The translations under genes were made by a program, and so were the position numbers. A stretch of 64,000 bases of DNA. It comes from Thermogemmatispora onikobensis. GTDB taxonomy: Bacteria; Chloroflexota; Ktedonobacteria; Ktedonobacterales; Ktedonobacteraceae. Location: assembly GCF_001748285.1 (NCBI RefSeq), contig NZ_BDGT01000023.1:22906-86905 (forward strand), read 5' to 3'. The notes under the pieces were generated by a model. The model was given only the letters and a program-made list of their open reading frames with translations. It made no database searches and was not told where the DNA came from. The number at the start of each line of letters is the position of its first letter. Position 1 is the first letter of the stretch. Below are positions 34,962-44,529 of this stretch, in pieces.

Positions 34962-36101
34962 TCACAGAGGTCGACGCACCACGTTGGAGCCGATCCCCAG
35001 ACGCCAGCCGGTATAGGGATCGATCACAATCTCCTCCAGCGCGCTGCGATCAAGGCCGTTGAACTGCTCGGGCTCCGCCTGGATCTGTTGTAAATCGGCT
35101 CGCACAAAGAGACTATTGGTCAGCACCGCCGCAGTCAGACGCGCCTGCTGCAAATTGGCGCCGCGACAATCGGTAGCGTACAGATAGGCCTCGGAGAGGT
35201 CGGCGCCTTTAAGCAGCGCCTCTACCAATGAGGCTCGGCTGAGATCACAGCCACTCAGATCAGCACGCGAGAGATTGGCCCTGGCGCAGTCGACCTTGCT
35301 CAGATCGGCCCTCCTGAGCACCGCCTGGAACAGATACGCGCGATTCAGGCTGGCCCCTCGGAGATTGGCCTCATGGAGGGCCGCATCAACCAGATTGGCG
35401 CCATAGAGCGAGGCCCCACAGGCATAGACCCCGTTCAGATTGGCCTTACTCAGGACGGCCAGATTGAGACGCGCCCCACTGAGATTAGCCCCACTCAGGT
35501 TAGCCTCGCGCAGATGAGCGCCGACCAGATTGGCCCCACTCAGATCGGCGCGACTCAGATCGGCCTCGTCCAGAATTGCGCCGCTCAGATCGGCCCCACT
35601 CAGATCAGCCCCAGAGAGATTGGCACGGCTCAGATTGGCCAGACTCAGGCGAGCCTGGCTTAAATCACAGCGCCGCAGATCGACCCCAATGAGACCAGCC
35701 TCAACCAGCACCGCCCCGTGGAGATCGGCACCCCGTAGATCCACTCCTCCCAGATCCGTCGAGCGCAGGTCAGCCTCACGTAGCGAGGCCCCCAGGAGAT
35801 TCGCCCCGATCAGATTGACCCCGATCAGGAAGGCTTTACTCAGGTTGGCCCGGCTGAGATTGGCATGACTGAGATCAGCCTTACGTAGATAGGCTCCACA
35901 GAGATAGGACCCGCTTAAATTGGCCTCCGAGAGATTGGCCCCGCGCAGATTGCCACCACTGAGATCTACCTTCTGCAAATCAAGCCGACTCAGATCGGCC
36001 CCATCAAGCATAGGAACGCGCTCCTGCCGGTAGGCCTGGACGATCTCCACCAGGGCCTCCTCGCGTCCGAGTCCTCCTAACTGCGGCTCAACCTCAAGCA
36101 T
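34962..36101 (-). CDS. Pentapeptide-repeat protein
   Basis: 379 residues, of which about 35-350 are tandem A(D/N)LXX pentapeptides, predicted to form a right-handed quadrilateral beta-helix of some 60 units. The first 30 residues are a short helical lead; the last 30 do not repeat. No signal peptide or membrane segment. Its start is five bases after the stop of the DUF4388 gene, so translation is probably coupled. Some pentapeptide proteins mimic DNA and protect gyrase or act in signalling, but nothing here fixes the role. It is convergent with the kinase/HerA operon and separated from it by a hairpin, so it is probably not part of that system. Confidence 0.88.
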   Translation of the reverse strand: MLEVEPQLGGLGREEALVEIVQAYRQERVPMLDGADLSRLDLQKVDLSGGNLRGANLSEANLSGSYLCGAYLRKADLSHANLSRANLSKAFLIGVNLIGANLLGASLREADLRSTDLGGVDLRGADLHGAVLVEAGLIGVDLRRCDLSQARLSLANLSRANLSGADLSGADLSGAILDEADLSRADLSGANLVGAHLREANLSGANLSGARLNLAVLSKANLNGVYACGASLYGANLVDAALHEANLRGASLNRAYLFQAVLRRADLSKVDCARANLSRADLSGCDLSRASLVEALLKGADLSEAYLYATDCRGANLQQARLTAAVLTNSLFVRADLQQIQAEPEQFNGLDRSALEEIVIDPYTGWRLGIGSNVVRRPL

Positions 36102-36106
36102 ACAAC

Positions 36107-36742
36107 TTACAATCCTTTCCTCTGAATGATGCCACGCTGCTCCAGATCGCTCAGCAGCTGGCTCACTACCTGCGGCTCCTTGCCCATCAGCTGAGCCAGA
36201 TCGAGCAGCCGGCGCCGGCCATCAATCAGCAAAAAGAGCTGACGATGGGCGCGCGAGAGACGATACTGCTCGATCAGAAGCAGAGCTTGCTGGAAGGGCA
36301 GTACAGGATAAGGCACCGCGTGGTAGGAAGCATCAGAAGAACGAGCACCCTGCTGCCCCGGCTCGCTCGCAGCCACCCCCGGCTGAGAGCCACGAGCCGC
36401 GACAGATGGCGGCCCTGACGAGGACGCTGGCGTCGCTGGACGCGGCGGCTGTGTAATGCCAGCAGCCAGCCAGGCCAGTAACTGTTTCGTTGCCTCATCA
36501 AGTACCACGGGAGTAAAACTATAGCGACACCTCCCCCAGGTACTCAGCCAATTGAGCGCGGCATGATCTTTGCGGCGACCAGCGCTGGCCTGGGTGACCT
36601 GACCTTTCACAAAGGTGATCACTCCTTCCTCGAAGAGGTCGCCAGTTCCTCGCCAGGCCGTGAGTGTGCCGCTGCCACGCGCGAGCTGGATCAGCTGAAT
36701 AATCGTGACCAGGTGATCCGTCACGCCTTCCTGCTCTGACAT
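36107..36742 (-). CDS. DUF4388 (PATAN-like) domain protein
   Basis: 211 residues. The N-terminal ~100 residues (LVTIIQLIQLARGSGTLTAWRGTGD...GVITFVKGQVTQASAG...AALNWLSTWGRCRYSF) match the DUF4388 domain found in regulators of gliding and two-component systems. A Pro/Ser linker follows, and a C-terminal segment (RRRLLDLAQLMGKEPQVVSQLLSDLEQRGIIQ) looks like a winged helix. It probably takes part in signalling with the coupled pentapeptide-repeat protein. ATG 36742 with GGGGAG upstream. Confident for the domain, not for function. Confidence 0.72.
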   Translation of the reverse strand: MSEQEGVTDHLVTIIQLIQLARGSGTLTAWRGTGDLFEEGVITFVKGQVTQASAGRRKDHAALNWLSTWGRCRYSFTPVVLDEATKQLLAWLAAGITQPPRPATPASSSGPPSVAARGSQPGVAASEPGQQGARSSDASYHAVPYPVLPFQQALLLIEQYRLSRAHRQLFLLIDGRRRLLDLAQLMGKEPQVVSQLLSDLEQRGIIQRKGL

Positions 36743-36996
36743 AAGCCTGCTCCCCAGAGAAACCAGCCATAACCGTCACACCCCAGATCAAGACATCCTT
36801 GCCAAAGGACGTACGAGCCTGGATAGCGCCCTCGTAGCAGAACCAGACCATCCGGAAGAGAAGAAAAGGAAAGCAATGCCTTTGCTCAAGCAATTCCATT
36901 CTGTCGACGCAAATGCCCCTTTCATGATCTGGGGTCTGTTATCTCTGCGTCGCTCTCTCGCTGGCCCTTGGGCTAGCCAGCCAGTCACACCGGGTC

Positions 36997-38592
36997 CTAG
37001 CGATTCGCTACATGCTCGTCCTGTAAAGGAAACGCTCCGGCAGGAGTGGTTTGACGGAGCTGACGCGCCTGCTGCAGGAGTCGTTCCTCTGAGAAACCGG
37101 TTACTGGGCGGATTGCATAGTCAGTCGGACTGGTGTTATCCTGCCCACGCGGCAGGCCGAGCAGGTCAAAGAGGGGCGTCAGAGCACAACACAGGACCAG
37201 ATTGAGCACCAACCCGGCGAAGGCAGCGTAGACATGGAACGAGAGGCCCCCCAGGGTCAGGGAGTAGACCGTTCCAAAGTTCTGGGTAAGGACCATCCAG
37301 GTGCCAAGGACCATACCTCCAGCCCAGCCGCAGATCAGGGCCAGGTGGTGGAACCAGCGCGTATAGAGGCCCAGGAGCACCGCAGGCAGGATCTGAATGA
37401 TCCAGACATTGGCAAACAGCTGCAGATTAATGGCGAAATCCGTCGGGAAGAAGAGAATGAAGAGCAAAGCTCCAAACTTAATGACAAGGGAGGCCGTCCT
37501 GGCTACCGCCGATTCCTCACGCTCTGTACAGTTGGGATGGAAATATTCACGATAAATGTTGCGAGTAAAGAGGTTAGCCGCTGCAATCGACATGACACCA
37601 GCGGGAACCAGGGCGCCAATGGAGATGGCAGCAAAGGCGAAACCGGCCAGCCACGGCGGCAGCATGCTGGCGAAAAGCGCTGGTAGAGCAATATTGGTCT
37701 TGTAGAGAGGAGATGGCTTAATACCAGCAGCAATAGCCATAAAGCCAAATAAGCCGATGAGCGACTGCAGGAAGGTATAGGCCAGCAGGAATGGCAGCGT
37801 ACGCTTCAGCGTACGACGGCTATTAGCGCTCAGCATCGCGGTAAAGGCGTGCGGATAAAGGAAGAGCGCCATCGCAGAACCAAGAATGAGGGTTGAAAAG
37901 GTGCTGTACTGCGCAGGAGAGAGCGTGAGCTTATCAGCAGGAACAGCAGCAAAGATACGCGGCAACCCTCCGAGGCGGAGAGAGATGATGACAAAACTCA
38001 CAATGGCTACCAGCCAGATAGAGAAGTCCTTAAAGATAGCGATGAGGGCTGGCCCACGCAAGCCGCTGACATAGGTGTAGAGAGCCAGGATCAGGAAAGC
38101 GATGAAGAGAGCCAACTCGACATTGATCCCCATCTGGGCAATACAGACCTGGATACCGTAGATCTGGATGGCGATGTAAGGCATGGTGGCCATGATGCCG
38201 GTGACCGCCACTACCAGCGCCAGGGCACTACTACCGAAACGGTCACGCACAAAATCGGCTTGAGTAACATAGCCACGATGGCGAGCAATGACCCAAAAAC
38301 GAGGCATCATGATCAGGGCAAAGACAAAGGCCAGGGTCAGATAGGGTGAAGCAAAAAAGCCCTGTGCCCCTTGGGCATAGACCAGAGCCGGCACCGCCAT
38401 GAACGTGTAAGCAGTGTAGAGGTCACCGCCAATGAGGAACCAGGACACCACTGGTCCAAAGCGCCTTCCCGCCAGGGCCCACTCCTGAAGCCGGCTCAGA
38501 TCGCCAGGCCGCCAGCGCGCGGCCAATAGGCCCATGATAGTCATTACTATGAAAACGCCTACAAAGACCGCCAGCATTCCCCATTGAATCAT
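36997..38592 (-). CDS. Sodium:solute symporter (SSF family)
   Basis: 531-residue inner-membrane transporter with about 13 membrane helices, using the sodium or proton gradient to import a carboxylate, amino acid, sugar or similar solute. Family signs: LAGRRFGPVVSWFLIGGDLYTAYTFMAVPALVYAQG at helices 2-3, YVTQADFVRDRFGS, and PHAFTAMLSANSRRTLKRT. The hydrophilic C-terminal tail is about 45 residues. AGGAG lies nine bases before ATG 38592. A divergent DUF3311 gene, often the partner of SSF transporters of this subgroup, lies about 390 bases away and shares an upstream element. Substrate cannot be read from sequence. Confidence 0.88.
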   Translation of the reverse strand: MIQWGMLAVFVGVFIVMTIMGLLAARWRPGDLSRLQEWALAGRRFGPVVSWFLIGGDLYTAYTFMAVPALVYAQGAQGFFASPYLTLAFVFALIMMPRFWVIARHRGYVTQADFVRDRFGSSALALVVAVTGIMATMPYIAIQIYGIQVCIAQMGINVELALFIAFLILALYTYVSGLRGPALIAIFKDFSIWLVAIVSFVIISLRLGGLPRIFAAVPADKLTLSPAQYSTFSTLILGSAMALFLYPHAFTAMLSANSRRTLKRTLPFLLAYTFLQSLIGLFGFMAIAAGIKPSPLYKTNIALPALFASMLPPWLAGFAFAAISIGALVPAGVMSIAAANLFTRNIYREYFHPNCTEREESAVARTASLVIKFGALLFILFFPTDFAINLQLFANVWIIQILPAVLLGLYTRWFHHLALICGWAGGMVLGTWMVLTQNFGTVYSLTLGGLSFHVYAAFAGLVLNLVLCCALTPLFDLLGLPRGQDNTSPTDYAIRPVTGFSEERLLQQARQLRQTTPAGAFPLQDEHVANR

Positions 38593-38699
38593 ATGTCTCT
38601 TCTCCTATGGCACGAGTCTTTCAGGAAAACGCCACATCACAACACTGTGTCCGCCAAATGTGCCTGACCCGCTCCTACTGTTCTCCTGCGTGAAGAGCT

Positions 38700-38712
38700 A
38701 CTCAAGTGTAGT
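38700..38712 (-). promoter_or_regulatory. Shared 13-base element upstream of the symporter gene
   Basis: Read toward the symporter this is ACTACACTTGAGT, 108 bases before its ATG. The identical 13 bases occur at 38930-38942 reading toward the divergent DUF3311 gene. It is a likely regulator site controlling both genes together. Confidence 0.5.
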
Positions 38713-38929
38713 GCTTCGTTTCCTTAACTGTATCTTGTGTATAATGTATCCAGGTAATTCCGTCTGTTCCATCCTCTCTCTGCCTGGTTCGTTTTTATCA
38801 TGTTGTATGCCCTTCGATAAGTGTCAGTATAGCACTACATCAAAGTACGACGGGGGATCATAGCCTTTTTTTCCTAATTCTGTCAAAGTAAGCTGCTTGG
38901 GCCTCTCTCGTGAGCCTATACTACACTTG

Positions 38930-38942
38930 AGTGGTCCAGCCT
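38930..38942 (+). promoter_or_regulatory. Shared 13-base element upstream of the DUF3311 gene
   Basis: ACTACACTTGAGT, 45 bases before the preferred ATG. It overlaps a TATACT (38927-38932) that could be a -10 box, though I see no matching -35. It is the inverted twin of 38700-38712; a TATAAT at 38740-38745 between the two sites has only a poor -35. Confidence 0.5.
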
Positions 38943-38986
38943 TGGGGAAAGAGATAATCTTCATTCCTGCACAAGGCAGGGCGATT

Positions 38987-39217
38987 ATGACCGGGGAGAG
39001 TGTGACGACGATGCTACCTGAAGAATCGCTCCAAAGGCGGGGGCGTCTCTGGCCTTTCGCGCTCTTGCTCATTCCCTTTCTCACCGCCGTCTGTCCGGCC
39101 CTCTACAACCAGGTGGAGCCAACGCTGTTCGGCGTACCTTTCTTCTATTGGTTCCAAATGCTCTGGATCGTTGTCACTGCTGTAGTCGTGGGTCTGGTGG
39201 CTTTGTTGACCGAGTAA
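38987..39217 (+). CDS. DUF3311 small membrane protein
   Basis: 76 residues with two membrane helices separated by a short loop (FALLLIPFLTAVCPALYNQVEPTLFGVPFFYWFQMLWIV), the DUF3311 pattern. Such genes usually sit directly beside an SSF symporter and may form a small subunit with it. Here the symporter is divergent. ATG 38987 (GCAGGG upstream) is preferred; ATG 39011, after GGGGAG at longer spacing, is an alternative that drops eight non-conserved residues. Confidence 0.72.
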   Translation: MTGESVTTMLPEESLQRRGRLWPFALLLIPFLTAVCPALYNQVEPTLFGVPFFYWFQMLWIVVTAVVVGLVALLTE

Positions 39218-39834
39218 CCTGCCGGCAAGAGACCTTTGGACAGTGGGAAGGAAGGCGTTGGCCTTCCGGCGGCTTGTTTGAGTGGGAACTTCATTGCGCC
39301 TGGCTCTTGAGTAGACAGCTCCTCTCTTGTTCGAGGTCCGACTATGCTCTCTTCTTCATCCTATTCCAGCCTGCTTACCTCCAAAGGTCTCTGGTCTGGG
39401 GAGCCATCTCCGGGGAGGTCCTCTCTGCTCTGAGCGACCTCTTGTGCAGGCTGCTGATCTTGCTCTCTATCGACAGCTTCTCCCTGGCCGCCGGCAGCCA
39501 TGCTTGCGTGGCAGTTCTCGATGTGGTATCACATCCCTATGATAGGGCTTACCAGTCTGCCGACAACGAGCTTTGATCATCATCAACGACCGCAGGCACA
39601 CCGTTCTTCGACTACTTTCGGATTGGGTCATCGCCGCTTTTCCTCCTCTGCATGCTGGCCTTTGCCAGGACTCGTTCTCTCCACGAGATTGTCTCTCCTC
39701 TACGCTGATCACAGGCGCCATCGCCCTCACGCTGGTAGGATCACTTTCTCGCCTCCCTCTCCCTGGTCATCTTCTTGCTACGGTTTATTCGTATGAATGA
39801 TGATGTTTGCCTTGAATAAGTATTGGAGCGAGCG
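39218..39834. other. Long spacer upstream of the S9 peptidase gene
   Basis: About 617 bases. No open frame here shows family features, and none has a convincing ribosome site. No clear promoter, palindrome or RNA gene is visible apart from the peptidase ribosome site near 39825. Confidence 0.5.
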
Positions 39835-42030
39835 ATGTTCGAAGAGCAAGATGAGAACAAAACGGTGCCGCGCCCGGTGTCAGCACAGGCGACCACCTCC
39901 TCCGACGCTTCCAATCAGGCGGAGTTAGATGAGGGCGAAGCCAGCGGCAAGATCATGCAGCAGGAGGTCTCAGGTCCGGCCTCCATCCAGGGCGGAGACG
40001 CCGCTGCTGCTGGAGCGTCGGTCTCGACCACAGTTGCGGCAGCCATAGGGCTGGCCCCTGTGACAGTAGAGGAACTGCTGGATCTGCAGATTGCCTGGGA
40101 CCCGCAGCTTTCGCCCGATCACTCCCTGATTGCCTTCACGCTGCAAAGGAACGATCGAAGCACTCAGAGCAGTAAAAGTGCTATCTGGCTGGCCCCGAGT
40201 CGCAAAGAGGCTGTTAGTGGGGCGCGACAGCTCACCGCTGGCGAGCATCAGGACTTTCTGCCTCGCTGGTCGCCACGAGGTGATGACCTGGCCTTTCTGA
40301 GCACGCGCCACGGTGGTCAGCCTCAGCTCTTTCTGCTCTCGCTTCATGGCGGGGAGGCACGCCAGTTGACTCACCTGCCCAATGGAGTCAGTGATTATAG
40401 TTGGCGTCCCGATGGTCAGGCTCTGCTGGTGCATAGTCCTTGGAAACCAGCCGATGACCAGGAAGTCGGTCCGAAGGAGGAGGAGACCGCCCTTGTCTAT
40501 ACGCGGCTTGACGAGCAGTGGGATGGCGTAGGGCATTGGCACGGACGCCGGATGCAGCTCTGGCTCGTTCCTCTGAAGGGAGAAGCTGTACGCCTGACCG
40601 CCGAGCCGGTACATCTGGTTCAATCATGCTGGTCGCCCGACGGCAGCGAGGTCGCTTTCTGCGCTAATCGCCGCCCACAGCCCGACCTCAGTACCAGCAT
40701 GGCCCTCTGGGTTCTGACACTGGCCACAGGACAGCTCCGTCGTCTGACCCCCGAGGAAGGGCTGGCTCAGATGCCTTCGTGGTCGCCAGATGGCCGCTAC
40801 CTCGCTTACTATTATGCTCCTGATCAGACCGAGACCTGCAATATCACCCCGTGGGTTGTGGCCGCCGACGGCAGCGAGGCGCCGCGTCCAGCCTTTCCTG
40901 AGCAGGCCGACTACACCTGTCAGGTCACCATTACCGATGAGCTGCGTCCCCTCAGCGAGTGGCTTGTCCGCCCGCAGTGGTATCCCGATAGCCGCCATCT
41001 CCTGGTAACGATCCATGAGCGTGGCCAGGCCCATCTCTACCGCATCGATCATGAGAGGCAGCAGATGACGGCTTTGACCAGTGGTCCGGGGCGCTACCTG
41101 AGTCCTCATCTCGCCAGTGATGGCTCGCTGATCGCTGTTGTGCGGGCTGACTGGTTTACGCCAGGCGATATCTGGTCCCTACAGGGCGATGGGTCGCACC
41201 TTCAGCGCCTGACAGGTGTCAATGAACGCTTTCTGCGCAGCCATCAGCTGATTCGCCCACGGCGCCTGAGCTGGCAGGCCCCCGATGGCCTGACAATCGA
41301 GGGCTGGCTCTATCTGCCGCCGCTGGCCGCTGGTCAGCAGGCCCCACTGATTCTCGCTGTTCACAGCGGCCCAAGCTGCGCTTGGGGCGAAGCCTATGTC
41401 CATGAGTTCCAGGTATTGGCTGGCCAGGGCTTTGCCGTTCTGGCAGCCAACCCACGCGGCAGCGATGGCTACGGCGAGGCTTTTCGCCGTCATATTCTCA
41501 ATGATTGGGGCGGTAAGGACCTGGGCGATCTGCTGGCGGGCCTGGATTATGTGATCAGTACCGCTCCTATCGACGAGAGGCGCCTGGGCATTACTGGTCT
41601 GAGCTACGGCGGCTACATGACTGCCTGGGCGATTACCCAGACGACGCGCTTCAAAGCCGCGGTCTGCCGCAACCCGGTGACCTACCTCCCACTCTGTCGC
41701 TTGCTCTCGGATCAGGCCCTCTGGTTTGATCTGGCTATGGGCGGCGCCGGTGAGGAGCGCTTTGCTGAACGCTCGCCGCTGGCTTTGGTGGAGCAGATCA
41801 CGACGCCTCTCTTGCTTCTGCACGCCAGTGATGACCTGCGCTGCCCATTCAGCGAGTCATTGCAGCTGTTTACCGCTTTGCGCAAACGTCGCCAGCTTGT
41901 TGAGCTGGTGCGCTATCCCGGTAGTAGCCACGAGATGGATTGGCCAACGGTTGGCACTCCCGCCCAGCGCTGTGATCGCCTGCGCCGTACGCTGGAATGG
42001 TTTCAGCGCTTCCTTCTGCAGGAAGCATAG
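39835..42030 (+). CDS. S9 family (acylaminoacyl-peptidase/DPP-like) serine peptidase
   Basis: 731 residues, cytosolic. After a 75-residue low-complexity acidic lead comes a WD40-like (PD40) beta-propeller, about residues 80-470 (repeats such as LPRWSPRGDDLAFLSTR, SCWSPDGSEVAFCANR, PSWSPDGRYLAYYY), then the alpha/beta-hydrolase domain with ANPRGSDGYGEAF and the nucleophile motif GLSYGGYM (Ser590), Asp in HASDDLRCP, and His in GSSHEMD. It removes acylated or small residues from oligopeptides. The unusual lead is absent in most relatives. ATG 39835 follows TTGGAG by eight bases; the TTG at 39823 is a weaker alternative. It is close to two APC permeases, suggesting peptide and amino-acid use. Confidence 0.9.
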   Translation: MFEEQDENKTVPRPVSAQATTSSDASNQAELDEGEASGKIMQQEVSGPASIQGGDAAAAGASVSTTVAAAIGLAPVTVEELLDLQIAWDPQLSPDHSLIAFTLQRNDRSTQSSKSAIWLAPSRKEAVSGARQLTAGEHQDFLPRWSPRGDDLAFLSTRHGGQPQLFLLSLHGGEARQLTHLPNGVSDYSWRPDGQALLVHSPWKPADDQEVGPKEEETALVYTRLDEQWDGVGHWHGRRMQLWLVPLKGEAVRLTAEPVHLVQSCWSPDGSEVAFCANRRPQPDLSTSMALWVLTLATGQLRRLTPEEGLAQMPSWSPDGRYLAYYYAPDQTETCNITPWVVAADGSEAPRPAFPEQADYTCQVTITDELRPLSEWLVRPQWYPDSRHLLVTIHERGQAHLYRIDHERQQMTALTSGPGRYLSPHLASDGSLIAVVRADWFTPGDIWSLQGDGSHLQRLTGVNERFLRSHQLIRPRRLSWQAPDGLTIEGWLYLPPLAAGQQAPLILAVHSGPSCAWGEAYVHEFQVLAGQGFAVLAANPRGSDGYGEAFRRHILNDWGGKDLGDLLAGLDYVISTAPIDERRLGITGLSYGGYMTAWAITQTTRFKAAVCRNPVTYLPLCRLLSDQALWFDLAMGGAGEERFAERSPLALVEQITTPLLLLHASDDLRCPFSESLQLFTALRKRRQLVELVRYPGSSHEMDWPTVGTPAQRCDRLRRTLEWFQRFLLQEA

Positions 42031-42102
42031 CGCTGCAGGCTGCCGACGCGGGCTTGACAGACAGAGGTCCGGCCTCACCCTGAAGGAGGCTGGCAGCTGC
42101 GA

Positions 42103-42125
42103 GAGGGGAAGCAAAGCTTCCCCTC
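42103..42125 (+). terminator. Terminator of the S9 peptidase gene
   Basis: GAGGGGAAGC (42103-42112), loop AAA, GCTTCCCCTC (42116-42125): a perfect 10-bp stem, followed by a T-rich run (CTTTCTCG...TTGTTTTG). It starts about 70 bases after the peptidase stop and precedes a convergent gene. Confidence 0.8.
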
Positions 42126-42212
42126 CTTTCTCGTCTTGTCTTGTTTTGCTCGCTCAGGACGTGTTCAGCAGCCGCTGCCTGAGCGAACGCCCCTCAAGAG
42201 TCTCAAACCAGC

Positions 42213-42614
42213 TTAGCGACCCGGCAAGAAGATGAGAACGATGCAGACAAGAGCCGCTATCGCCAGGAGCAGGCAATAGAGACCACCCAGCAGGCGCGAG
42301 AGGGTCTGCACGTTTGGACTCCAGACCAGGCTCCGCCAGGCAGTGGCGCCCGTCACCAGAACAATGCCCAATAGGAGAAGCAAGGCCAGAACGTGACCTT
42401 CGATCACCTCAACAGTGCTGCCGACCAGTAGAACCAACGGGGTCGCCACCGCCGAGAAGAGGAGAATACCCGCCAGGATATCCAGGGCCGCCATTCCTAG
42501 AAAGCCAGCTTCATCGAAGTGATAGTAGCGCAATCGCGCTGTGGCCCTAACCAGGACGACCAGGGCTGCGATATACACAAGCAGGCTGAGCAGAATAAAC
42601 AGAAAAATAGGCAT
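42213..42614 (-). CDS. Small membrane protein of unknown function
   Basis: 133 residues with four predicted membrane helices (starting FLFILLSLLVYIAALVVLVRA). Arg-rich loops face the cytosol. I do not recognise a family. It is convergent with the S9 peptidase. The weak ribosome site (GAGAGA) before ATG 42614 lowers confidence, but length and hydrophobic periodicity support a true gene. Confidence 0.55.
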   Translation of the reverse strand: MPIFLFILLSLLVYIAALVVLVRATARLRYYHFDEAGFLGMAALDILAGILLFSAVATPLVLLVGSTVEVIEGHVLALLLLLGIVLVTGATAWRSLVWSPNVQTLSRLLGGLYCLLLAIAALVCIVLIFLPGR

Positions 42615-42925
42615 ATCTCTCGCTAGAAATGAATCTTCCTCGTGGAGTGTTCTTCGTTACCAGCGCTTTCTTGCCCTATGAAGCTGAAACTGAGTTCACT
42701 AGAGTAGACGCGCGAGCGACGCCCCGGGTTTCTGCAGCCCCTCTTTTCCCCTAGATACTCGCTGGCTATGGCCCGTGAGGCCCTTCCGATCTCTGGCGCT
42801 AGAGCTGCTCACAGGAACGGAATTGCCCTCTGGGAAGCCTGAAGGCCCCTGGCATCCTGTAGTTCTCAACTTTACCCTCTCTAGACACCCCATCTCGAGC
42901 AAATGGGATAAGATACCCTAAAGCA

Positions 42926-42953
42926 TTGACATTTCGGAATATAACGGTAGACT
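42926..42953 (+). promoter_or_regulatory. Promoter of the first APC permease gene
   Basis: Perfect TTGACA (42926-42931) with TAGACT (42948-42953), 16-base spacer, about 60 bases before the permease ribosome site. The rest of the 406-base gap (42615-43020) shows no other clear element. Confidence 0.45.
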
Positions 42954-43020
42954 TCTATTAAAAGCTCTGCTTTAGGTTCTCCCCGCCAGAAGGCAACGAT
43001 AAAGGAAAGGAAGGGACCTT

Positions 43021-44529
43021 ATGGAAGAGGAAAGTCCTGCTGCTCAGCTAGCAACACACCCACCATCAGGCCGCGCATTACCTTCCGAGCACTACGTGGA
43101 GCGGGTGATGCCTCCTGTCCTTGGGACGGTGGACCTGACAGCGATTTTCTTCGCAGCGATCTTCTACCTAACAAACAGTGCCACAGCTGCTACAGCAGGT
43201 GTGGTGTCCTTTCTCTATTGGCTGATCTGCGGAGTAGCCTTTTTTCTCCCCTGTGTCTTGAGCACAGCTCAGTTGGGCCTATTGTTTCCCTACGAGGGCG
43301 CTCTCTACAACTGGACCTACCGTACTCTGGGAACATTCTGGGGCTTCTTTGCTGCTTTCTGTGCCTGGCTCCCGGGTATTCTGGCCTTCGTCAGCGGCTT
43401 CGGTACCGCTATCACCTATCTTCAAGGTTTGCACCAGGGCTGGCTGACCGCCCCCTGGCAACAGGGAGCAGTGTTGGCCTTTCTGATCGTCATCGGCACC
43501 GCTCTGACCGTGCAGCCTCTGCGGGTACTGCAACGGGTGCTGAATGTCACCGTAGGTCTGCTGCTGCTGGCGGTGCTCCTGATTACTGTGGCCGCCTTTG
43601 TCTGGTTGTTGACGGGCCATACTTCTGCCACTACCTTTGGCCATCTGGCTGATTGGCAACCAGGGCCAGACAACTTCGTGCTCTTTGGTTTTCTCATTCA
43701 ATCGTACCTGGGCACCGAGGTTCCTCTGGCGCTGGCGGGTGAAGTTCGCCTTGAGCAACGCCGGCAGGCCATTCGCTCACATTTGCGTTGGGGCAGCCTG
43801 CTCGTTGTTGCCAGCTACCTCTTTACTACCCTGGCTGTGCTCGTGGTTCGCGGCCCGCAGGGAGCTTCTGATCCTGTCGCCTTCATTAGCCTGGTCGATC
43901 AGGCTTTGGGAAGAATTGCCGGTAACGCGACAGCAGTCTGCCTGCTCTGTTTTTTTATGATTGCTCCGCTGATTTATAATTACACCTTCGCACGCTTGTT
44001 GCTGGTCGCAGCTATCGATGGCCATTTGCCGACAGGCCTGGCCAGGTTAAATCGGGCACGCGCGCCAGCCAATGCCATTTATTTTCAGTCGGCAGTGGCG
44101 CTGGTGTTCACAGCGCTCAGCTATTTCGTCCTTCCCTACCTTTTCCCGATTGGTCAGCCAGCCGACTTGTCGACGATTATTTTCACGGTCTCCCTGGCTG
44201 CGCTTACCCTTGTCTGGCTGATCTCAATCCCGTTCCTTTTCATCGACGTGCTCGTGGCCGCACGGCGCCAGCCAGCGCTCTTCCAGGAGCATCGTATTCT
44301 TCCTTATCCACTCTTCTGGCTCCTTGCCCTGTTGGGTACCCTCTCCTGCCTCCTGGCTATCGTGGATACCCTGCTCAATTCCTGGATTCCCGATCTGTTG
44401 ACCCCTACCGCCTGGTGGCTGGCAGTCGGCGGTACAACGCTCGCCTGTCTTACGCTAGGATTGCTAGGCAGCATGGTGGCGCGCGGAGAGGCAAGCTGGG
44501 AGCGCTGGCGAGGGCAGGCTGGTTTGTGA
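43021..44529 (+). CDS. APC superfamily amino-acid permease (first)
   Basis: 502 residues, about 12 membrane helices. Family signs: an early helix with NSATAATAGVVSFLYWLICGVAFFLP, then AQLGLLFPYEGALYNWTYRTLGTFWGF, the APC motif region near helix 3, and ARLNRARAPANAIYFQSAVAL before helix 9. It imports an amino acid or related solute; the exact one is unknown. GGAAGGG lies before ATG 43021. A similar but distinct permease gene follows after 142 bases, which may be an operon. Confidence 0.88.
   Translation: MEEESPAAQLATHPPSGRALPSEHYVERVMPPVLGTVDLTAIFFAAIFYLTNSATAATAGVVSFLYWLICGVAFFLPCVLSTAQLGLLFPYEGALYNWTYRTLGTFWGFFAAFCAWLPGILAFVSGFGTAITYLQGLHQGWLTAPWQQGAVLAFLIVIGTALTVQPLRVLQRVLNVTVGLLLLAVLLITVAAFVWLLTGHTSATTFGHLADWQPGPDNFVLFGFLIQSYLGTEVPLALAGEVRLEQRRQAIRSHLRWGSLLVVASYLFTTLAVLVVRGPQGASDPVAFISLVDQALGRIAGNATAVCLLCFFMIAPLIYNYTFARLLLVAAIDGHLPTGLARLNRARAPANAIYFQSAVALVFTALSYFVLPYLFPIGQPADLSTIIFTVSLAALTLVWLISIPFLFIDVLVAARRQPALFQEHRILPYPLFWLLALLGTLSCLLAIVDTLLNSWIPDLLTPTAWWLAVGGTTLACLTLGLLGSMVARGEASWERWRGQAGL

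Noticed and set aside
34962..36742. Pentapeptide and DUF4388 genes as fourth and fifth members of the defence-like operon
   Set aside because: They are on the opposite strand and separated by a strong hairpin; no direct sign of joint function.
39148..39800. Several small plus-strand frames in the spacer before the S9 peptidase
   Set aside because: None has a good ribosome site, hydrophobic periodicity or family match; treated as non-coding.
42926..42945. TTGACA followed by TATAAC considered as a promoter
   Set aside because: The spacer would be only eight bases; TAGACT at 42948-42953 gives a workable 16-base spacer instead.
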